NCBI GenBank assembly: GCA_965199815.1
Contig: CBDATE010000028.1
Coordinates: 248,001 to 312,000 of the forward strand
Length of the DNA: 64,000 bases
Reading direction: 5' to 3'
From: Azotimanducus sp965199815
GTDB taxonomy: Bacteria; Pseudomonadota; Gammaproteobacteria; Pseudomonadales; Azotimanducaceae
The position numbers and the translations under genes are program-made. Positions 59,407-64,000 of the stretch are shown here, piece after piece; the first letter of the stretch is position 1; each line of letters starts with the position of its first letter. The notes under the pieces are model-generated. The model searched no databases, was not told the origin of the DNA, and saw only the letters and a program-made list of their open reading frames with translations.

Positions 59407-62400
59407 TCAGAAACGCAGATTGAATTGCAGTTGCGCACCGAATTCTGTTGACGACTTGCCGCTGAGTGCGCTGGCACCAAGCGATATCTGACCCTGCTGA
59501 TCACCCAGAATGCGCGAGACCAGTGCTTCGAACGCCATCCCGGAGCCTGCTGTCTGATCGTAGCGATCAAGGCCGCCACCAAATCCCCCAACGCCAGAGC
59601 CGTGGAGACCCATTCCGTGGCCGGAACCGAAGCCGCCTGGTGCACCCGCAGGCATTGCCTGATTCCCCGCCCTCTGGTCGTACCCGTGCACACCTGTGCC
59701 GTACACGCTCGGCCTGCTCCTCGACATGCCCGGTTGATTCGCACTGGCAAATCGCTCCCTGGATGTCTGCTGTTGGTAGAGGCCAAGCTGAACATCAAAG
59801 CCGTGCGTCGGTGGCAGCGTCAGCAGGGCACCGGTGCGCCAGCGGAAGAAGCTGCCCTCGGATATCCATTCCGCAGTCGGTGCGAGTAGCAGGTCGTTGC
59901 CAAGGTCCATGCCATATGCCAATCGCACCGGAATGCGCAGCGAACGACCGTCCGCCCGGAATCCACCGAGGCCGACCGTGCCGAGCGACTCCAGGTTGTT
60001 CCATCCGACTGCGCTGGTGGAGGCCTGCCCCCACTCCGGTGATGCGGTCACTGACAAGCCGCGGCCGGGTGCACCCGGATCGTACAGAACACTCAGGCTC
60101 GCCCCCCAATCCTCTGCTCGCGAACCGCGCAGCGACGACATGTATCGGCCTTGCAATCGCGCCTCTATGCCAGCTGCGAAGTTTGCATAGGAAATGCCTG
60201 CGCCGAGTTCCACGCCGCTGCCATCGGTCGCATCGCCACCCTCCAGAAGCACTCCGGCCGCAAAGGTCCCGGACAGGTTTGCGGCGGGCAGGTCTGCGCT
60301 TGCCTCGAGTGCTGTGCGCAGTCGCCAGGCGCGCGATGATGCTGACGGCAGCAGGGCACCGCCCTCCACATCATCCGTATCGACCGTCGCCAGGAACGCG
60401 TCTGATTTCAGCGCCCAGTCGGCCTTGCCCAGTGTGAACATCTCCCGATGAATGCCTGCCGCGATCAATCCAAGCTCTATGTCGGTTTCCACCGCGCTGT
60501 CTGTGCCGTCCTCGAGACGTGCCTCTCCACTGCCGTATCCCATCGTGCCCCAGGTTCCGAGTTCGGGAACGGGGCGCCAGTGTACGTAGGGATAGATGCC
60601 GGTCGTGTGCATGTCAATGGACCCCGACGCGCCACTCGACAGTGCGTAGTCGGCATCGCCGACATCCCGACTCAATGCCAGGCCGACCAGGAGTTCATCA
60701 CGCAGGCGTACATCGAATGCAACGCGAGCCGACATGAGGTCACCTTCGGTTCGCCCATCGCTCCCGGTCAGGTTGAAGCGCGACAGGCTGCCCTCGCCCC
60801 AGAGCGCCCAATCGTCAAATGGCGAGCTCGCCCCGGAACCCGATTCGGAACCCGTCTCGGAGTCTGAGGTCAGGAGGAAGTCTCCATTCGACAGCAGGTC
60901 CTGAAACCCGAAGCGCGGCCTCATCATCCCCGGATTGCCGTCAAGGCCTGACAGAGGTGCCAGCAGACTCTGTACTGCCTGTGAGACTTGCATCTCCCGG
61001 GATATGCTTTCCATACCTTGCGCACCTGATGCTTCCCCGGAAGCCTGTACAGGCTGTGGTGCACCGGTCAAGGACATTCCATTGATCTGCAGCGACGAGA
61101 CTTCGCCGTGTGCCGATTGCAGTGCAGACGAACGCGCTCCAATAGCATCTGTCAGACCTCCCCCAATCGAGCGCGCGAAGGCCCCCAATCCGAGTTCCAG
61201 ACCTGTAGTACGCGCTGTGCTGTCAATCTCATCAATGACGATGCTCGTTGTGGCTTCGGCAATCGACGCATTCAGCCCGGACATCGGCAGTGTCACAGCC
61301 AGTGTCAAGATCTCCTCGCCCTCGGTTTGTACTCCCGGCTCGCGAATTGCTCTGATGGAGAACTCTGTCTCTCGTGCCCCCGATGCCAGAGTCAGCCGAG
61401 ACGGGAGACTCATCAGGTCATTCGCACCCGCGGTGGAATTCGGATGCACGGATACGCCTACTGTCAGCGGCGATTCGAGTGTGCCGCCAGAGAGCGACAC
61501 GCGGAATACGGCGGTGTCCCGGCCCTCGAGAATTCGCATGGTCGAAACGCTCAGTGCGACCCCCAGCGCATCACTGGCTGCTATCGCGTATGTGCTGCTC
61601 GTGTTCAGCATCAGGGAGTTGCGGCGCGGGTTGCTGGAACTGACTTCCAGTAATGAGACGGTGAGCGTCTCTTCCGGCTCCGACAGCGCGTCGTCGAGAA
61701 TCTCGATGCGAATCGTCCCGGATGATTCGCCGGGCGGGAGCACCAGCTCACTCTCGACTGAACGCCAATCGGCAGACGAGGCCGTATCGCCTGCGGCCCC
61801 CACCGCGTAGCGCACCCGCATTGCCTCATCCATCGCCGGAGCCGACGACAGCGTCACCGGAACCAGCAAATCGGTTCCCTCATTCGCGGAGTCCGATGCA
61901 CCGAGCGATGCCGACAGGGCGGTCAGTGCCCGCGCGGTCACCTGAAATTGCGTGGAAGTTTCCGCTTCGCCGTCGCTCAGAACCACCGTCACCGTTGCCG
62001 TGCCTTCAGCCTGTGTGTTGATCGTCACTTGACTGTCGGTGCTCCAGGACATGAATTCTCCGGGCATCACGGTCACCACATCGGGGTTGTCAGACTCTGC
62101 CCGGTATCGCAGGGCATCGCTGTCAACATCCGAAACCTGCAGGTCGAGCCTGACCTCAGTCAGTGTCAGCGCGGTTACATCATCAATGGACGCGAGCACC
62201 GGGGCATCGTTCGTGCCGGTGACAGTGATGGTCACGGTGCTCATCGTGCCGTCCGCGGAAGTGATGGAGAAGGTGTCAGTGGCGGTTGACCCCGCAGTCA
62301 GCGCGTTGGCATTTTCATTGTTCAGCATGTAAGTCCAGTTGCCATTGGATTCAATGCTGAAGCTGCCATAGATACCCTCCACATTGGTCTGTGCCTCGAT

Positions 62401-64000
62401 GCTGTTGGCACCATCCGAGTCATCCACCGTCACCATGCCCGTGGCGGTGGTCTCGGTGGCATCCTCGGTCACCGCGCCCGTCAGGTCGCCGCCGAAGGTG
62501 GCAGTGGCATTGTCACCGGTGACGGTAATCACGACCTCGTCGGTGCTGCTGGCCGTACCGTCCGAGACGGTGAGCACGAAGGTGAGGGTGACCTCCGAGG
62601 TGAGGTCGTCAGGGGCGGTGAAGGTGGCCGTGTCCGTGTTGGCATCTGCAAGGGTGACTGCATTGTCAGTCTCGCCGGACTTGCGCGCCCAGCTGTAGGT
62701 GAGAGACGCGCCCGCATCCGGGTCGTTGCCAGTGCCGGACAGGGTGACCAACATGCCCTCAGCCACCATCTGATCCGTTCCGGCATCCACCGTCGGGGCA
62801 TCGTTCGTGCCGGTGACGGTGATGGTCACGGTGCTCATCGTGCCGTCCGCGGAAGTGATGGAGAAGGTGTCAGTGGCGGTTGACCCCGCAGTCAGCGCGT
62901 TGGCATTTTCATTGTTCAGCATGTAAGTCCAGTTGCCATTGGATTCAATGCTGAAGCTGCCATAGATACCCTCCACATTGGTCTGTGCCTCGATGCTGTT
63001 GGCGCCATCCGAGTCATCCACCGTCACCATGCCCGTGGCGGTGGTCTCGGTGGCATCCTCGGTCACTGCGCCTGTCAGGTCGCCGCTGAAGGTGGCAGCG
63101 GCATTGTCAGCGGTGACGGTAATCACGACCTCGTCGGTGCTGCTGGCCGTACCGTCCGAGACGGTGAGCACGAAGGTGAGGGTGACTTCCGAGGTGAGGT
63201 CGTCAGGGGCGGTGAAGGTAGCTGTGGCTGTGTTGGCATCTGCAAGGGTGACTGCATTGTCGGTCTCGCCAGCCTTGCGCGCCCAGCTGTAGGTGAGAGA
63301 CGCGCCCGCATCCGGGTCGTTGCCAGTGCCGGACAGGGTGACCAACATGCCCTCAGCCACCATCTGATCCGTTCCGGCATCCACCGTCGGGGCATCATTC
63401 GTGCCGGTGACGGTGATGGTCACGGTGCTCATCGTGCCGTCCGCGGAAGTGATGGTGAAGGTGTCGGTGGCGGTTGACCCCGCAGTCAGCGCGTTGGCAT
63501 TTTCATTGTTCAGCATGTAAGTCCAGTTGCCATTGGATTCAATGCTGAAGCTGCCATAGATACCCTCCACATTGGTCTGTGCCTCGATGCTGTTGGCGCC
63601 ATCCGAGTCATCCACCGTCACCATGCCCGTGGCGGTGGTCTCGGTGGCATCCTCGGTCACCGCGCCCGTCAGGTCGCCGCCGAAGGTGGCAGTGGCATTG
63701 TCAGCGGTGACGGTAATCACGACCTCGTCGGTGCTGCTGGCCGTACCGTCCGAGACGGTGAGCACGAAGGTGAGGGCGGTCCTCGAGGTGATGTCGTCAG
63801 GAGTGGTGAAGGTAGCTGTGGCTGTGTTGGCATCTGCAAGGGTGACTGCATTGTCGGTCTCGCCAGCCTTGCGCGCCCAGCTGTAGGTGAGAGACGCGCC
63901 CGCATCCGGGTCGTTGCCAGTGCCGGACAGGGTGACCAACATGCCCTCAGCCACCATCTGATCCGTTCCGGCATCCACCGTCGGGGCATCATTCGTGCCG
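59407..64000 (-). CDS. VCBS-repeat adhesin with autotransporter-type beta-barrel, 5' end cut by window
   Basis: Giant surface protein of which 1531 codons are inside the window. The visible part begins with tandem 198-residue units, each an Ig/PKD-like domain (DAGTDQMVAEGMLVTLSGTG) plus a VCBS domain ending in VTITVTGTNDAP. A cadherin-like segment and Calx-beta-like domains follow (ALSEPEETLTVSLLE). The last about 300 residues form a beta-barrel of autotransporter type (FDDWALWGEGSLSRFNL onward, WALKSDAFLATV) ending in Phe. A Gly/His-rich loop (about 70 residues, GFGSGHGMGLHGSG) sits near the end. It probably mediates adhesion; passenger fate is unknown. Confidence 0.88.
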   Translation of the reverse strand, partial: GTNDAPTVDAGTDQMVAEGMLVTLSGTGNDPDAGASLTYSWARKAGETDNAVTLADANTATATFTTPDDITSRTALTFVLTVSDGTASSTDEVVITVTADNATATFGGDLTGAVTEDATETTATGMVTVDDSDGANSIEAQTNVEGIYGSFSIESNGNWTYMLNNENANALTAGSTATDTFTITSADGTMSTVTITVTGTNDAPTVDAGTDQMVAEGMLVTLSGTGNDPDAGASLTYSWARKAGETDNAVTLADANTATATFTAPDDLTSEVTLTFVLTVSDGTASSTDEVVITVTADNAAATFSGDLTGAVTEDATETTATGMVTVDDSDGANSIEAQTNVEGIYGSFSIESNGNWTYMLNNENANALTAGSTATDTFSITSADGTMSTVTITVTGTNDAPTVDAGTDQMVAEGMLVTLSGTGNDPDAGASLTYSWARKSGETDNAVTLADANTDTATFTAPDDLTSEVTLTFVLTVSDGTASSTDEVVITVTGDNATATFGGDLTGAVTEDATETTATGMVTVDDSDGANSIEAQTNVEGIYGSFSIESNGNWTYMLNNENANALTAGSTATDTFSITSADGTMSTVTITVTGTNDAPVLASIDDVTALTLTEVRLDLQVSDVDSDALRYRAESDNPDVVTVMPGEFMSWSTDSQVTINTQAEGTATVTVVLSDGEAETSTQFQVTARALTALSASLGASDSANEGTDLLVPVTLSSAPAMDEAMRVRYAVGAAGDTASSADWRSVESELVLPPGESSGTIRIEILDDALSEPEETLTVSLLEVSSSNPRRNSLMLNTSSTYAIAASDALGVALSVSTMRILEGRDTAVFRVSLSGGTLESPLTVGVSVHPNSTAGANDLMSLPSRLTLASGARETEFSIRAIREPGVQTEGEEILTLAVTLPMSGLNASIAEATTSIVIDEIDSTARTTGLELGLGAFARSIGGGLTDAIGARSSALQSAHGEVSSLQINGMSLTGAPQPVQASGEASGAQGMESISREMQVSQAVQSLLAPLSGLDGNPGMMRPRFGFQDLLSNGDFLLTSDSETGSESGSGASSPFDDWALWGEGSLSRFNLTGSDGRTEGDLMSARVAFDVRLRDELLVGLALSRDVGDADYALSSGASGSIDMHTTGIYPYVHWRPVPELGTWGTMGYGSGEARLEDGTDSAVETDIELGLIAAGIHREMFTLGKADWALKSDAFLATVDTDDVEGGALLPSASSRAWRLRTALEASADLPAANLSGTFAAGVLLEGGDATDGSGVELGAGISYANFAAGIEARLQGRYMSSLRGSRAEDWGASLSVLYDPGAPGRGLSVTASPEWGQASTSAVGWNNLESLGTVGLGGFRADGRSLRIPVRLAYGMDLGNDLLLAPTAEWISEGSFFRWRTGALLTLPPTHGFDVQLGLYQQQTSRERFASANQPGMSRSRPSVYGTGVHGYDQRAGNQAMPAGAPGGFGSGHGMGLHGSGVGGFGGGLDRYDQTAGSGMAFEALVSRILGDQQGQISLGASALSGKSSTEFGAQLQFNLRF
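62201..64000. repeat. 594-bp tandem repeats in the adhesin gene
   Basis: Equivalent points recur at 62201, 62795, 63389 and 63983, exactly 594 bases apart, giving three full units and the start of a fourth at the window edge. The units are almost identical in DNA. The array must continue beyond the window. Confidence 0.95.

Noticed and set aside
59407..59798. Minus-strand 139-residue frame over the adhesin 3' end
   Set aside because: It is a shadow in another frame of the beta-barrel coding sequence.
62378..63892. Plus-strand frames of 104 residues repeated three times
   Set aside because: They are antisense shadows of the adhesin repeats, one per 594-bp unit.
62201..64000. CRISPR-like array
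   Set aside because: The repeats are 594 bp and coding; no short repeat-spacer pattern exists anywhere in the window.

Overview
The window is GC-rich DNA from a gammaproteobacterium. Lineage markers are pal-cpoB, the MnmC bifunctional tRNA enzyme, a YcaQ/AlkX glycosylase and the trpS-scpA-scpB-rluB block. I cannot name a genus. No rRNA, tRNA, CRISPR array, insertion sequence or prophage was found. Both ends cut genes: cpoB on the left and a giant adhesin on the right.

Layout. 1-2.4 kb: cpoB and pal (minus), then a hairpin-rich gap and an M50-like membrane protein. 2.4-9.3 kb: housekeeping and detoxification genes (tpm-ggt, ycaQ-sulfurtransferase, a Baeyer-Villiger-type monooxygenase, a small unknown). 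9.6-17.1 kb: a heavy-metal efflux operon (His-rich periplasmic protein, CusC-, CusB- and CusA-like). 17.1-19.1 kb: ilvA and a MaoC-type hydratase.

19.2-32.5 kb is a defence island. A type III-like restriction operon (res, mod) runs directly into a 1239-residue SIR2-domain protein resembling the anti-phage sirtuin Dsr1. The mod gene carries a run of 25 C, and in this sequence the run puts its C-terminal third out of frame. dsr1 overlaps the mod stop codon by 4 bases, so tract slippage could switch methylation and sirtuin production together. On the other strand lie an AAA/ABC-type ATPase with a truncated partner, a decayed AlbA_2-type gene and two small or membrane proteins, with signs of deletion and insertion.

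32.5-38.7 kb: a complete oligopeptide ABC importer (oppABCDF order on minus) whose OppC has an unusual periplasmic insertion. 38.8-43.6 kb: VWA/MoxR pair, tesB, a PPOX flavoprotein and comF. 43.9-45.0 kb: a coiled-coil membrane protein made of 15 repeats. 45.2-53.5 kb: phosphoglycerate dehydrogenase, mnmC, an acyl desaturase and the minus operon yciB-pdxJ-ppiA-small membrane protein-argS. 53.7-55.6 kb: an AT-richer insertion holding a RES/Xre toxin-antitoxin pair and an unknown gene. 55.9-59.4 kb: the trpS-scpA-scpB-rluB operon, closed by a hairpin that separates it from a convergent VCBS-repeat autotransporter-type adhesin with 594-bp, almost identical tandem repeats.
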